From Physella acuta (lineage: Eukaryota > Mollusca > Gastropoda > Physidae): a stretch of 64,000 bases of DNA. This document shows positions 45,105 through 55,625 of this stretch, in pieces. Made by a program: the position numbers and the translations under genes. The notes below the pieces were generated by a model. It saw nothing but the letters and a program-made list of their open reading frames with translations, did no database searches and was not told the DNA's origin. Where the stretch lies: assembly GCF_028476545.1 (NCBI RefSeq), contig NW_026731611.1, positions 496,001 through 560,000 on the forward strand, in the 5' to 3' direction. The first letter of the stretch is position 1. Every line of letters begins with the position of its first letter.

Positions 45105-45200
45105 GAGACGGAAGGTATACACACCATTGGCAGATGACGACACTCTACTTCATCTGCCTCGTGTGTATTGGGCACTAGCGGGAACAGATGATGATCTGAT
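45105..45200 (+). mobile_element. SINE tail fragment
   Basis: ACTCTACTTCATCTGCC followed by TGGGCACTAGCGGGAACAGA and GATGATC matches the 3' half of the SINE at 41930. The tRNA-like head is absent. It runs directly into the 54-bp minisatellite. Confidence 0.6.
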
Positions 45201-45570
45201 GTTGTATAGCGTGCTGCATATCTGTTGCCGTGGCGTGATTATGTTTATCTGATGTTGTATAGCGTGCTGCATATCTGTTGCAGTGACGTGGTTCTGTTTA
45301 TCTGATGTTGTATAGCGTGCTGCATATCTGTTGCAGTGACGTGGTTCTGTTTGTCTGATGTTGTATAGCGTGCTGCATATCTGTTGCAGTGGCGTGATTC
45401 TGTTTATCTGATGTTGTATAGCGTGCTGCATATCTGTTGCAGTGGCGTGATTCTGTTTATCTGATGTTGTATAGCGTGCTGCATATCTGTTGCAGTGGCG
45501 TGATTCTGTTTATCTGATGTTGTATAGCGTGCTGCATATCTGTTGCAGTGGCGTGATTCTGTTTGTCTGC
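45193..45570. repeat. 54-bp minisatellite, 7 copies
   Basis: The unit begins ATCTGATGTTGTATAGCGTG, then CTGCATATCTGTTGCAGTGG, then CGTGATTCTGTTTA. The first unit joins the GATGATC end of a SINE tail fragment. Minus-strand frames are by-products. Confidence 0.93.
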
Positions 45571-45659
45571 CATGCCGTCTGCAATTATTTAGACAACTTA
45601 TGACGTAAGCATACCCAATGTTTTCCCGCCATTACATGCAGACAATAGAAGTACCCGCC

Positions 45660-45710
45660 CCCACATTGTACAACCCCCCCCCTCCCCCCCCCCCCCCCGA
45701 ACATAATTTG
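45660..45710. repeat. Poly-C tract
   Basis: C runs interrupted by one CTC precede CGAACATAATTTGTATCG. The tract resembles the C tracts of the element at 25043 but the flanks do not match well. Confidence 0.5.
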
Positions 45711-45854
45711 TATCGATCGTGACTCGGGGTGGGGACGAGGTGCCCAGACCGGAAATAGCCGGCAGACGATTGGCAGAATTGTCTACAATTTTTTTTTCTG
45801 GTTTATGATTTTTCTCGGCTGTAGCGAATGTCCCAAATGGTCGACGTATATTGT

Positions 45855-45975
45855 CAGATGTGTACAAGAACAGTATGTGTACATGTCGGGTGTGTACAAC
45901 AACAGTATGTGTACATGTAATGTGTGTACAAGAACAGTATGTGCAAATGTCGGGTGTGTACAAGAACAGTATGTG
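45855..45975. repeat. 36-bp repeat, about 4 copies
   Basis: The unit is GTGTGTACAAGAACAGTATG followed by TGTACATGTCGG. The copies are diverged in the middle. Confidence 0.85.
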
Positions 45976-47119
45976 AGACTTGTCTGTGAACCACATGACA
46001 CCATTGTTTGACCTATGACCCCCCCTCCAAGATTTACGAGTGTTAAACACGATTGTAGGGCAATGTCAATGAGATGATTAGCCCGGGACGTGCCCATACA
46101 AGACATTCTTTAGAGCCCTCGACCATAGAGGCCGTCGTAAATCTTGGGAGGTACACACCACAAGAAGGATTCGTTGTCTACAGGCTAACATGTTTGGTCT
46201 AAAGACAACATCACTGCCTGCAGTCAACATCACTGCCTGCAGCCAAACATCTTTAATTTATAGACAACATCAATCATCTTCCACAGGCAATCACCAAACA
46301 AGATCTAAGATAACATCAGAATGAAGGAGGATGTTGCAAGATTTAAAAAGATCACCAACTACAATATATTAATTCTGGGCTAATATTAGCAATCCCCCCT
46401 CCCCCATTTTGATCCCCCCTCCCTGCCCCACAAATGACAAAAACAAAATGACCAAAAAATGACAAAAAAATGACCATTATCCTTACGAGCTTGGGTCAAC
46501 AAACTTAGTCCGAGCATAAAAATACCATTAGGAACGATGACCTTTGACCCCACAACAAGTTCCGGTGAACTCTGCCGAGACATGTAGCCACAGTAAGAAA
46601 ATTGGTTTATGGCCATCATAAGCATGGGGGGGGGGGGGGTTAGGGGGGGGGGGGTGAGGGGCGCATCTCACAGCCCGCTTGTCGTTAAGACGCTTCAGCT
46701 CATAATCGATACGAGAAAAATCGTTTTCCTGCCCCTAACGTCTCGCAGTTGGAAGTTCAAGGTCAGTGCATACAACCGTCGTGTCGAGAGGAAATAAACA
46801 AGTTGAAGGGTCAGAGGTTGTTTGGCCATCATATCCTGAGTCGTTACATTACAGTGTAAGGTGGATTCATTACGCTTAATGTGTTGTTTAATTAATGCAG
46901 TTAATTAAAGCTGTCAAGATCACGTGATTTATGTTTGAACACTGAAGATGGTAATGTACGTTTGTTTATTGGCATTTCTTCCATTAGAATAGACATTCTC
47001 TCTAGTAACTTTTGTAAGTGTTGTAGGATTGATTTTTGAACTAGAGTTATTCTGTATGATTGAATGTTGACAAAAACTACTTTCCTTTCACACAGAAAAA
47101 TTACAAAATATTGGCGGGC
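45976..47119. other. Intergenic DNA with G/C tracts
   Basis: There is a G14 tract near 46626-46639 and a CATCACTGCCTGCAG duplication at about 46208-46242. No gene is supported. Confidence 0.4.
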
Positions 47120-47485
47120 TATTGATTGATAAATTAAGTCATCAGTACTATGGGTAATAATTTAAGTCATCAGTATTATGGGTGATAATTTAAGTCATCA
47201 GTACTATGGGTAATAATTTAAGTCATCAGTATTATGGGTGATAATTTAAGTCATCAGTACTATGGGTGATAATTTAAGTCATCAGTATTATGGGTGATAA
47301 TTTAAGTCATCAGTACTATGGGTAATAATTTAAGTCATCAGTATTATGGGTGATAATTTAAGTCATCAGTACTATGGGTGATAATTTAAGTCATCAGTAC
47401 TATGGGTGATAATTTAAGTCATCAGTATTATGGGTGATAATTTAAGTCATCAGTACTATGGGTGATAATTTAAGTGGTAAGTACT
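47120..47485. repeat. 27-bp minisatellite, about 13 copies
   Basis: The unit is GATAATTTAAGTCATCAGTA followed by CTATGGG. Copies alternate between AGTACTATGGG and AGTATTATGGG and between GGTGATAA and GGTAATAA. A further partial unit (TAAGTCATCAGTACCATGG) reappears at 47752, beyond the SINE. Confidence 0.93.
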
Positions 47486-47539
47486 CTGTGGGATAATTTA
47501 ATTCATTATAAAATAAAATGTAAGGAATCCTCTTTAGAC

Positions 47540-47751
47540 CTTGCGATCCATTGGGCAGATGAAGTAGAGTTCATATGTTTTTTGACCTTGGCATTTGAAG
47601 GGAAGGTGTGGTATGCAGCCTTTACTTTCCCGAAGAGTTAAGTACCTATCGGAACTGGTTGGACATGGGGACGTTCGTCTGACTTGGACCCGGATTCAAG
47701 ACTTTTCGGTTAGCAGCACAGCGCGCTACTGCTTAGGCCACGCCGTGCCAT
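47540..47751 (-). mobile_element. tRNA-derived SINE copy with A and B boxes
   Basis: On the minus strand it starts GGCACGGCGTGGCCTAAGCA (A-box region) and continues with GTCTTGAATCCGGGTCC (B-box region), then AGTTCCGATAGGTACTTAAC, the conserved AACTCTACTTCATCTGCCC and GGATCGCAAGG. This is the most complete SINE copy in the window. It is inserted in, or next to, the 27-bp minisatellite, since a repeat unit resumes at 47752. Confidence 0.8.
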
Positions 47752-47809
47752 AAGTCATCAGTACCATGGATGATTCTTTAGAAACCACTTTGTTTTCATT
47801 TATACTATG

Positions 47810-47955
47810 TTTGGGCAATTGTTTGTGCAATTGTTTGGCAATTGTTTGGGCAATTGCTTGTGCAATTGTTTGGGCAGTTGTTTGGGCAATTGTTTGGGCA
47901 ATTGTTTGGGCAATAGTTTAGGCAATTGTTTGGGAAATTGTTTGGGCAATTATTT
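47810..47955. repeat. 12-bp TTGTTTGGGCAA repeat, about 11 copies
   Basis: Short units of TTGTTTGGGCAA alternate with TTGTTTGTGCAA. The unit is an imperfect inverted repeat (TTG...CAA). Confidence 0.9.
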
Positions 47956-48359
47956 GGAATCGTTTCCCCAATCATCGTATGTATGAGCATGTGTTGAATA
48001 CCCGTGTCAGTATGTGGTGATGGCGTGTGTCACCTTGTGGTGATTGCTTGCGTCACCATCTAGTCACCACCTGTATCACCATCTGTTGATCACCTGTGAA
48101 TGTGCGGTTATTGTTGACAGTTGCCAGTTTTTTCCTCGGTTGATGACGTCATGCCTTGACCACAACTTCCCCTGTGGTCAGGGAGCTCCTGATGACCAAC
48201 ACAAGTCAATAGTTGTTCACGCTTGGAGCGTTGGTCACGTACGTGATGGTTGGGCACGTTTTGATGACGTACGTCATGTTTGGGCACGTTTTGGTGACGT
48301 ACGTGATGATCTGTCGTGTTTGACTCAATTTGTCTGGGCCTTACGACTGCTGGTCTTGG
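47956..48359. other. Intergenic DNA with CRE-like palindromes
   Basis: This stretch has GTGGTGATNGCGTGTGTCACC repeats (about 48010-48095) and three CACGTTTTGGTGACGTACGT-type units (about 48225-48310). A 107-codon frame at 48044-48367 has no support beyond being open. Confidence 0.4.
48225..48312. promoter_or_regulatory. Three GACGTACGT palindromes (CRE/E-box-like)
   Basis: TGACGTACGTCA (a 12-bp palindrome with CRE half-sites TGACG/CGTCA) is flanked by two CACGTACGTGA or GACGTACGTGA copies at about 30-35-bp spacing. Each unit also has TTGGGCACG. No promoter is recognisable nearby, so a regulatory role is only possible. Confidence 0.3.
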
Positions 48360-48705
48360 TGTGGTGACCTTGGGTTTTACGTCTTTGGTGTGGTGACCTT
48401 GGGTTTAACGTCTTTAGTGTAGTGACCTGGGGTTAACGTCTTGTTATGGTGACCTTGGGTTACCGTTTTGTTATGGTGACCTTGGGTTAACGTCTTGCTA
48501 TGGTGACCTTGGGTTACCGTTTTGTTATGGTGACCTTGGGTTACCGTTTTGTTATGGTGACCTTGGGTTAACGTCTTGTTATGGTGACCTTGGGTTACCG
48601 TTTTGTTATGGTGACCTTGGGTTAACGTCTTGTTATGGTGGCCTTGGGTTAACGTCTTGTTATGGTGACCTTGGGTTAACGTCTTGTTGTGGTGACCTTG
48701 GATCT
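48360..48705. repeat. 27-bp minisatellite, about 13 copies
   Basis: The unit is TTATGGTGACCTTGGGTTAA followed by CGTCTTG, with a TACCGTTTTG variant in about a third of the copies. Confidence 0.93.
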
Positions 48706-48785
48706 TTATATTTTAAAGCAAAAGCCTTGACACAAACTACTGACATGACGGAGTTGGTTGTTCACGATCTAGACTCGCCATTTTT

Positions 48786-49490
48786 TTAGCGCAATTTCCA
48801 TTCTGGAGAATTGCGTTTATTAACCCGTCATTTCTGGATGTATGAATGGATGGATGTGTGTCCGCAGCTTTAAGTCGTGTCTCCTCCTCAACGAAGCAAT
48901 ATCGATGACTAGTTCCAAAAGCAATTATGTTAAGAAAGTTACGAGGATGAACATAGGCCATAGAAATTATGGGTTTCTTTCATGGATTTCCTAGAAAAGC
49001 CAAAAAACCTCAAAAAAAAAACAGTTTTTGGCCCATATCTCGGCAACCAGACCACTTAGCGACTTGAAACATGTACCAATCGATTCCTGCCATAATTTAG
49101 AACAATATTGCCGAAGAAAGTTTTCAAAAATATCCTTTCGTTCGGTCACAAAATTTTTTTTTGAATTAATTAAAATTTGGACCGAATTAGTAGGCATATT
49201 TATCCAACCACACCACACGCGTCATCACGTTCAATAGCTGCGCCATCACGTTCAATGGCTGCGTCATCACGTTCAGTAGGCGCGCAATGGTTTTTAGTCA
49301 TGTAACTCTATTGTAAATAAAACATGTAAAATACTGAAAAAAAAATTAATAAAAAACGTTTTAATAACTAACCAATGGTTTTACTAACCCTGCTCTTGAT
49401 TTACGCTACGATAGAGCTATTTTTAGATAACATAAGGAAATTGCGTTTAAATGTCACTAGACTTTTTAATTAACTTGTTTTAGTTTATCA
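48786..49490 (+). mobile_element. Dispersed element, copy 1 (about 700 bp)
   Basis: It starts TAGCGCAATTTCCATTCTGG and shares with copy 2 a central block (GGCCCATATCTCGGCAACCA, GACTTGAAACATGTACCAAT) and the right part (AACATAAGGAAATTGCG to AATTAACTTG). GCGCAATTTCC near the left and GGAAATTGCG near the right are inverted to each other, though homology runs about 50 bp beyond the latter. Copy 1 has an extra internal stretch (about 49150-49400) with CATCACGTTCAATGGCTGCG repeats. The class is unknown and no transposase is seen. Confidence 0.7.
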
Positions 49491-49529
49491 GCGTCATTCT
49501 GTGGACTCTAACTATGGCAAAGGGTATCA

Positions 49530-49770
49530 ACACCATTAGGAAAACACCCTAGTCTATCTTCTGGTATATAGACGGGTAACACCATTAGGAAAACACCCTA
49601 GTCTATCTTCTGGTATATAGACGGCTAACACCATTAGGAAAACACCCTAGTCTATCTTCTGGTATATAGACGGGTAACACCATTAGGAAAACACCCTAGT
49701 GTATCTTCTGGTATATAGACGGGTAACACCATCAGGTAAACACCCTAGTCTGTCTTCTGGTATACCCTCG
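49530..49770. repeat. 49-bp minisatellite, about 5 copies
   Basis: The unit contains AACACCATTAGGAAAACACC, CTAGTCTATCTTCTGGTATA and TAGACGGGT. The last copy is shortened. Confidence 0.93.
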
Positions 49771-50779
49771 CCTATCTGCAGTTATTTATGGAAAATGAAG
49801 AGTTGAAACAAAAAGGGATTTTTTGCAATTAGCCTACATTTCGCATCGTGACGAAAATAGATGCGCGTAAAAAAGGTTTAAACTCTAATCTGATGTGAAA
49901 CCCTGCCAAGTGAGCAGGCTAATAACTTTAGTGCTCATCTACAGAATGGGAGTTTGTATGTGTCATTGGCGTCTGATGAGCATTTGCAATGTGGGTGTGT
50001 GGGTGTGGGGGGGGGGGAGGGGGTCTGGAGGGGTAGATGTGTGAATATCTTTTTTATTGGACAAAAGACAGGTTGCTTGCATGTTGGTATTGGTGTAGTA
50101 CGGGTTCAACTTTTTAAATTGAAATGTGTTGTTTTTAAAAATAACAAACTTGAAAGAGGTCGAAACAGCTTGATGCTAAACTAAGCAGGTAGACTCAAAA
50201 TGTAGGTGTATTAGCTCTATCAGCAATTGTTACAACAAAATATGGTGTTTGTATACGATAAAGGGGTTAATAAGCAAATTGATCTAGTCAATACAACGTC
50301 TTAAATCATGTAATGCTGTCCTCCACCCCCATGTATACTACATGTAACGTATGTTGGGCAGTCCCATTATTCTAACAAAACTTAACATTTTACACACCCA
50401 GTCGTGTTCTTACGGATGTCATTTGCTGGCTGGGCTGTTACCATACACCAGGAATCTGTCCCCCCCCCCCCCCTCCAGTCTCGTCTCATCCCATGTCGTC
50501 TTAACCTTCGACCTCCGACCCGCCTTCACCTGTTGAAATGTGAACGGTTCACTGAGCACCGTGCCAGTGTGTCGCCCCGCCAGCGACGAGATGGGGCTAA
50601 AGCGCTCACGTCTGCTGGTCGTGTCGTCACGGTACCAAACCTGCCTGACCCCGCCGTGCGGGAGGTCGACACATGTGTTTGTGGTGATCACAACAAGGGC
50701 TGTCTATTTCATTCATAGCGTGCAGCGTGTGTATCGGATTGTACTTCAGACGTACGCATGTCGCCTTATGCAGGTAAAG
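49771..50779. other. Intergenic DNA, GC-richer patch at 50.5-50.7 kb
   Basis: A GC-rich patch (about 50500-50700) has open frames on both strands (to 104 codons), but no family motif or splice logic is seen. A C14 tract lies at about 50461-50473. I do not call a gene. Confidence 0.35.
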
Positions 50780-50980
50780 GAATGCGTCTATTTCAACTAC
50801 TATTGTTTGTGTATCGGCCTAGAACGCGTCTATTTCAACTATTATTGTCTGTGTATCAGCCTAGCATGCGTCTATTTCAACTATTGTTGTCTGTGTATCA
50901 GTCTAGAATGCGTCTATTTCAACTATTGTTGTCTGTGTATCGGCCTAGCATGCGTATATTTCAACTATTGTTGTTTATCA
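50780..50980. repeat. 42-bp minisatellite, about 5 copies
   Basis: The unit is ATGCGTCTATTTCAACTATT followed by GTTGTCTGTGTATCAGCCTA. Frames read Cys/Tyr/Phe repeats and are by-products. Confidence 0.9.
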
Positions 50981-51104
50981 GCCCAGCAGTGTGACTGTAG
51001 CGGTGGGAGTCTGGGCGATTGAAGTTGTGCCAGTAGACAAGAAATCTACACTCCCCACAGATCATCTATACTTTCTTCTGTAGTTGGTTAACTGAAATCA
51101 GGCT

Positions 51105-51220
51105 AATCGATAGTTCAATAATCGCATTGTTTTGGTGGTATACAGGATAGTTCAATAATCGCATTGTTTTAGTGGTACCTATACAGGATAGTTCAATAAT
51201 CGTATTTTTAGTGGTATCGA
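51105..51220. repeat. Diverged GATAGTTCAATAATCGCATT repeats
   Basis: Three copies of about 40 bp share GATAGTTCAATAATCGCATT and TAGTGGTA. Confidence 0.8.
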
Positions 51221-51842
51221 TACATCTATAGGCCTAGATTGATCAGCTGAGATGTTATTATTTTCTGGCCTACTTGTTGTGTCGTTTATAATCTCTACTT
51301 GATAATGTTTCTATTTTTGTCTCTACTTGTTGATGTACGTCTACTTGATGCATGTCTACTTGGTGTGTATCTACTCTACTTGATGTGTGTCCGAATGATC
51401 TTTCTGATTCTTTATCTATTCGTTATATCAACAACGTCACAACTTTCTCATTCGACAACCTACTCCGCCTAATTAATGTAGTAGAAATATTTCATACACC
51501 CTACAAGTAGGCTACCTGTTAAGATTTTACGTAGCAGACCACACCTACCAGGCATTCGTGTTTTGGTTTTAAAAAATGGAACACGTTATTTTAATCCACT
51601 ATCCTTACTATTTTAGTGGCAGGAGGCTGGAGGATAAAGTAACAATTTACGATACTTTAATCATCCGGTATAAAATAAGGGACGTTTCTCCCGTGAGATT
51701 CCTAGACACAAAGTTCCATAAACCATCATTACGATAGCGCTGACCGTGTTTTCTAGCTAGAAATATTTCTATAGCCTATGCTTACAAAAAACCCACTCCC
51801 CGCTACACTACTTTAATTTTTTTTTACTTTTCTTACCATTTT
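51221..51842. other. Intergenic DNA, nothing supported
   Basis: A loose CTACTTGATGTGTGTC repeat occurs around 51290-51390. The rest is unique AT-rich sequence. Confidence 0.35.
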
Positions 51843-52012
51843 ATTGTGTGTGTTGAGGCATCAAGCCTTGATTTTTCTTACCTTTTTATTTTGTGTATTG
51901 AGGCATCAGCCTTTACTTTTCTTACCGTTTTATTGTGTATGTTGTATGCGGCATCAAGCCTTGACTTTTCTTACCGTTTTATTGTGTATGTTGAGGCATC
52001 AAGCCTTGACTG
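51843..52012. repeat. 44-bp minisatellite, 4 copies
   Basis: The unit contains TTGAGGCATCAAGCCTTGA and TTTTCTTACCGTTTTATTGT. GGCATCAAGCCTTGA includes a short palindrome (AAGCCTT variant). Confidence 0.9.
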
Positions 52013-52133
52013 GCCACACAAATCTTAGGCTGGGCTTAGTACAAAGTTCACAGGGCGTCTTATCGGATTAATTATTCATTAAGATTAGATTAAAGGGCGC
52101 GTGTGAAACAAAGTGTTGCTGGTGCTCCTCTAG

Positions 52134-52142
52134 TATATAAAG
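52134..52142 (+). promoter_or_regulatory. TATATAAAG box without a clear gene
   Basis: TATATAAAG is followed by GCCCCGG and, 29 bp on, by an ATG (52171, context TTGCCATGG) that opens 68 codons to a possible donor CTG|GTAATC at 52375. The peptide (MVTQIGLSFEACSV...) is not recognised. It could be the leader exon of a downstream + strand gene such as that at 59791, or a chance match. Confidence 0.3.
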
Positions 52143-52404
52143 CCCCGGTTTTATTTATGTTGACGTTGCCATGGTTACACAGATTGGCCTCAGCTTTGAA
52201 GCCTGTAGTGTGTCCACGGTCTGGTTGATAGATCCGCTGGTTGATTTGATTTCTGTGTGTATAGCACCGCCTGTGACTGAGCACCGTCTGTCTCTGTCTA
52301 GCACCAGAAGTCTATCTATAGCACACACGCTGGCCACACGAAGAATCGTAATACGGCATTTTCATGCTGAACTGGTAATCAATATTTTCAACAGTCCAAC
52401 TCTG

Positions 52405-52432
52405 TGTGTGTGTGGGGGGGGGGGGGGGGGGG
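52405..52432. repeat. GT run and poly-G tract
   Basis: GTGTGTGTGTG is followed by about 20 G. Frames across it encode poly-Gly and are not genes. Confidence 0.85.
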
Positions 52433-52532
52433 GAATGTGTGTGTAGCAACAAGGGATGCTGCTTCGGGGCCAAATTTAAACCCCGTGTATTACTGAGGAA
52501 ACTAATGGAAACTTTCTGTCAAATGCAATATT

Positions 52533-53043
52533 TTTTAGCGCAATTTCCATTCTGGAGAATTGCGTTTATTAACCCGTCATTTCTGGATGGATGGATGGAT
52601 GGATGAATGTGTGTCCGCAGCTTTAAGTCGTATCTCCTCCTCAACGAAGCAATATCGATGACTAGTTCCAAAAGCAATTATGTTAAGCAAGTTACGAGGA
52701 TGAACAAGGCCATAAAAATTCCGGGTTTCTTTCATGGATTTCCCAGAAAAGCCAAAAAATCTCGAAAAAAAGCAGTTTTTGGCCCATATCTCGGCAACCA
52801 GACCACTTAGCGACTTGAAACATGTACCAATCGATTCCTGTCATAATTTAGAACAATATTGCCGAAGAAAGTTTTCAAAAATATTCTCTCGTTCGGTCAC
52901 AAATTTTAAAATTACATAAACACCTACAAACCGATTGTTCTTCTAGCTTGAACGCACCCCAACATTATACGTCAGAGCTATTTTTAGATAACATAAGGAA
53001 ATTGCGCACAAATGTCACTAGACTTTTTTAATTAACTTGTTTG
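52533..53043 (+). mobile_element. Dispersed element, copy 2 (about 510 bp)
   Basis: It is nearly identical to 48786-49490 over most of its length (TAGCGCAATTTCCATTCTGG, ATCTCCTCCTCAACGAAGCA, ATCGATTCCTGTCATAATTT). It lacks about 200 bp of the internal part and keeps the right end GGAAATTGCGC...AATTAACTTG. A GGAT microsatellite in the left part differs in length between copies. Same strand as copy 1. Confidence 0.75.
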
Positions 53044-53899
53044 TTTACATTTACCGTTGCATGTCGTTTAGGAAGGACAGTAGGGCAGTATCGAATCTTG
53101 TTTTAGTTTTAATGCCCGTAACAGGGATAGGGATAGGCCTAGAGCAAGAGTCAGTGATTATTTATCGATGTTGAGCTGAGCATGGGTATAATTTGTCCAT
53201 GTTTGTACAACTACCAGGTTTGTTAATTAGCTAAAAGAAGAGCCCCCCCCCCCCCCACTCATCGCACTTAACTGTTTCTTACTAGAATTGTCACCGTTTA
53301 AATCTTGACTTAACAATTAGCAGCCAGTAGACCCGGGTCAAACATGGCTGTTTGCCTCTAGGTGTCGCTGGGTACACTCCGTGCTAAAAAAACGTAGATT
53401 GAAATAGTGGCCGGACGTAGACTAGACGCAGTTTCTCTCGTTTTGTTGGATGAGGTGGGTGAAGTTAAACCCTCCATCAGATGTAAGGGGGTCATCCCTA
53501 AATGACGTCACGCTTTTTTTGACGATTTTTACCCCCCCCCCCCCTCACCTCCGTCACACGTCGTTACAAAAAGCCAGACCCCCCCCCCCCGAAAATGATG
53601 TCACACCTCAGCCTACAACCTCCCTCATAATTGCTATTGAATTTTTCTTAATTAAAACATCAATATTTTTCCAAAATCTTGTCAGAACCCTGTCAACATA
53701 GAGTATTTTGATCTATTCATATTTCAATTTATTAAAAGCGTTTTCTAAAACGCGAAATAACGACTAAAACTCGTTTTCTAACATTTCCTTTTTGTGTGAC
53801 ATCACACCATCTAAACACCCCTCCCCCTCAACACACACCGTCATAAAATTACCGACTCCCCGTACGAGTGTGACGTCATTTATGGACGACCCCTAAGCT
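53044..53899. other. Intergenic DNA with C tracts
   Basis: Poly-C tracts occur at about 53243-53257, 53530-53544 and 53579-53590. Text around 53480-53530 and 53840-53890 repeats GTGACGTCATTTAGGG-like words (CATCCCTAAATGACGTCACG versus rc-like GTGACGTCATTTATGGACGA), suggesting an inverted-repeat element, but the ends are not clear. Confidence 0.4.
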
Positions 53900-54045
53900 A
53901 CTAGCAAGGTTAACCCTCCCCATCAGATGTAAGCTACAAGCAAAGTTAAACCCTTCATCGGATATAAGCTACTAGCAAAGTCCCCCCCCCCCCCCCCCCC
54001 AATCAGATGTACGCTACTAGCAAAGTTAAACCCTCCACCATGAAT
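53890..54045. repeat. CTACTAGCAAAGTTAAACCC repeats, 4 copies
   Basis: Four copies of about 36-40 bp share AAGCTACTAGCAAAGTTAAA and CCCTCCATCAGATGT. One is interrupted by a C18 tract. A further CCCTCCATCAGATGTAAG occurs at 53469. Confidence 0.85.
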
Positions 54046-54264
54046 CGAGTGAAGCTAAAGTTGATCCGAAGCTGCGAGTTTAGCCATTGTTTAACCATCA
54101 GACCGTGACGAGTTATCTCGTTGTCTCGTGTGCACTAGTCGGCCATCTTTATTTTAAGTCTCCAGTCTGACGAACGTGTTATTTACACTCCGTGCTGACG
54201 TCAAGCAGCAACAGTCGCTTGTAGCTTTTGGTACACCTAGCCGAATGCTAGTTAGCTTTTGGTT

Positions 54265-54322
54265 AGACGTAGTGGCGTCACAAGGCGGGGGTGGGGAGTG
54301 CGGACCGGACCGGGTAACACCG
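54265..54322 (+). mobile_element. Fragment of a CAGTGGCGTAG-type element
   Basis: TAGTGGCGTCACAAGGCGGG followed by GAGTGCGGACCGGACCGGGT and AACACC matches the left part of the element at 61943 (GTGCGGACCGCACCGGGTGA). No right end is present. Confidence 0.5.
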
Positions 54323-55254
54323 CAACGTAATTTATCTAGTTTGTTTTTGTAGTGTGTTGTTAGTTGGACAAGGGCTATGGAAGCAAATCCAAAAAGAAAA
54401 GCTGGCATGACAGGTTGACACGTAATACTTAATTGCGTTGAAGAAAATCTCCAACATTAGAAAGAAATTTGATGACAACAAACTAAGGTATATTTTAAAT
54501 AATTTTGGAACGATGCCAATTCAATATATTTTTTCGTACACAAAAGAGTTGTTTGGTGAATTAGCTAAATCAGGTAGTCTCATTTACTTTTAACCATCTG
54601 AACTTTGGACTCTTTCACTTGACCACACTGTTGTGTAAACACAGGTGACGTCACTGCGGAACTTTCCACCCTAGTTGATTATCTTCCCTTCCCCAAATAA
54701 ATAAAGACTTTACCTAAGGGCTAAGAGTGACTGCCCCTCATCTCCCACTTACCTCCCTTGTCATGAGTTGTACCGGCAGGACGAGATTCTCATGTTTTGA
54801 AACAACGATCTCGTCACGTGATCTCATACACATTTCAGTAATGTGCTGTTACATGATGTATGACCCCATATACATGACAAACATTGCACAACAGAACATG
54901 ACAAATATTGCACAACAAAACATGACAAATGTTTAACCAGTTTCCCCATTGTAGCTGTAACAACACAGTTAGTCCAGGTGGGTTGCTGAGGTCACGTGAC
55001 TCGTCAAGTGGTGTTGGCACTAGGCCAAAGCTTTGAACATTTTAAAAATGTCATCAAAGGAATCAGTTCCCTGAGAGTAGGTTTAAGACATCAATTTTTT
55101 CCCTCTCCACACCTGTACCGTTGACAGTGTAAATAAATTTACCAAGTTCTAGAGGATTAAAGGATTAACTGCGATACTTGCCTTTAACGAAATGTAGATG
55201 CGGTTATAGGTCGCTTTTCGATTTACTGCAATCGCATCCAGGCCACCCCCATAC
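54323..55254. other. Intergenic DNA, nothing firm
   Basis: A short repeat (ACATGACAAATATTGCACAA, about 54873-54930) is present. Other open frames are short and unsupported. Confidence 0.35.
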
Positions 55255-55625
55255 TGACCTTACCCACACACTCAAACAACACATTCATTGACCCCACACA
55301 CACACCCCAACAACAAACTAATGGACCCCACACACCCCAACAACACACTAATGGACCCCACACACACTCAAACAACACATTAATTTACCCCACACACTCA
55401 AACAACACATTAATTGACCCCACACACCCCAACAACTCATTAATGGACCCCACACACACTCAAACAAACTCAATAATGGACCCCAGACACACTCAAACAA
55501 CCCATTAATGGACCCCCACACACCCCAACACATTAATTGACCCCTCACACACTCAAACAACACATAAATGGAACCACACACACCCCAACAACACATTAAT
55601 GGATCCCACACACTCCATCAACAGA
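55255..55625. repeat. Minisatellite of ACCCCACACACACTCAAACA units
   Basis: About 12 copies of a unit of roughly 30 bp combine CCCCACACACACTCAAACAA (or ACACCCCAACAA) with CACATTAATGGA. Minus-strand frames are by-products. Confidence 0.92.

Noticed and set aside
47700-47751. Free-standing tRNA gene
   Set aside because: A- and B-box-like segments are present but the rest does not fold as a tRNA, and the sequence continues into the body shared with other SINE copies.
48044-48367. 107-codon + strand frame
   Set aside because: It spans short repeats (GTCACC and GACGTACGT units) and has no recognisable motif or splice context.
49028-49237. Protein gene AHISATRPLSDLKH...
   Set aside because: It is part of a dispersed element also present at 52533. 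The open frame is short and no start or domain supports translation.
50404-50718. Possible gene in the GC-rich patch
   Set aside because: Frames are open on both strands, but no conserved motif, promoter or consistent splice signal supports either.
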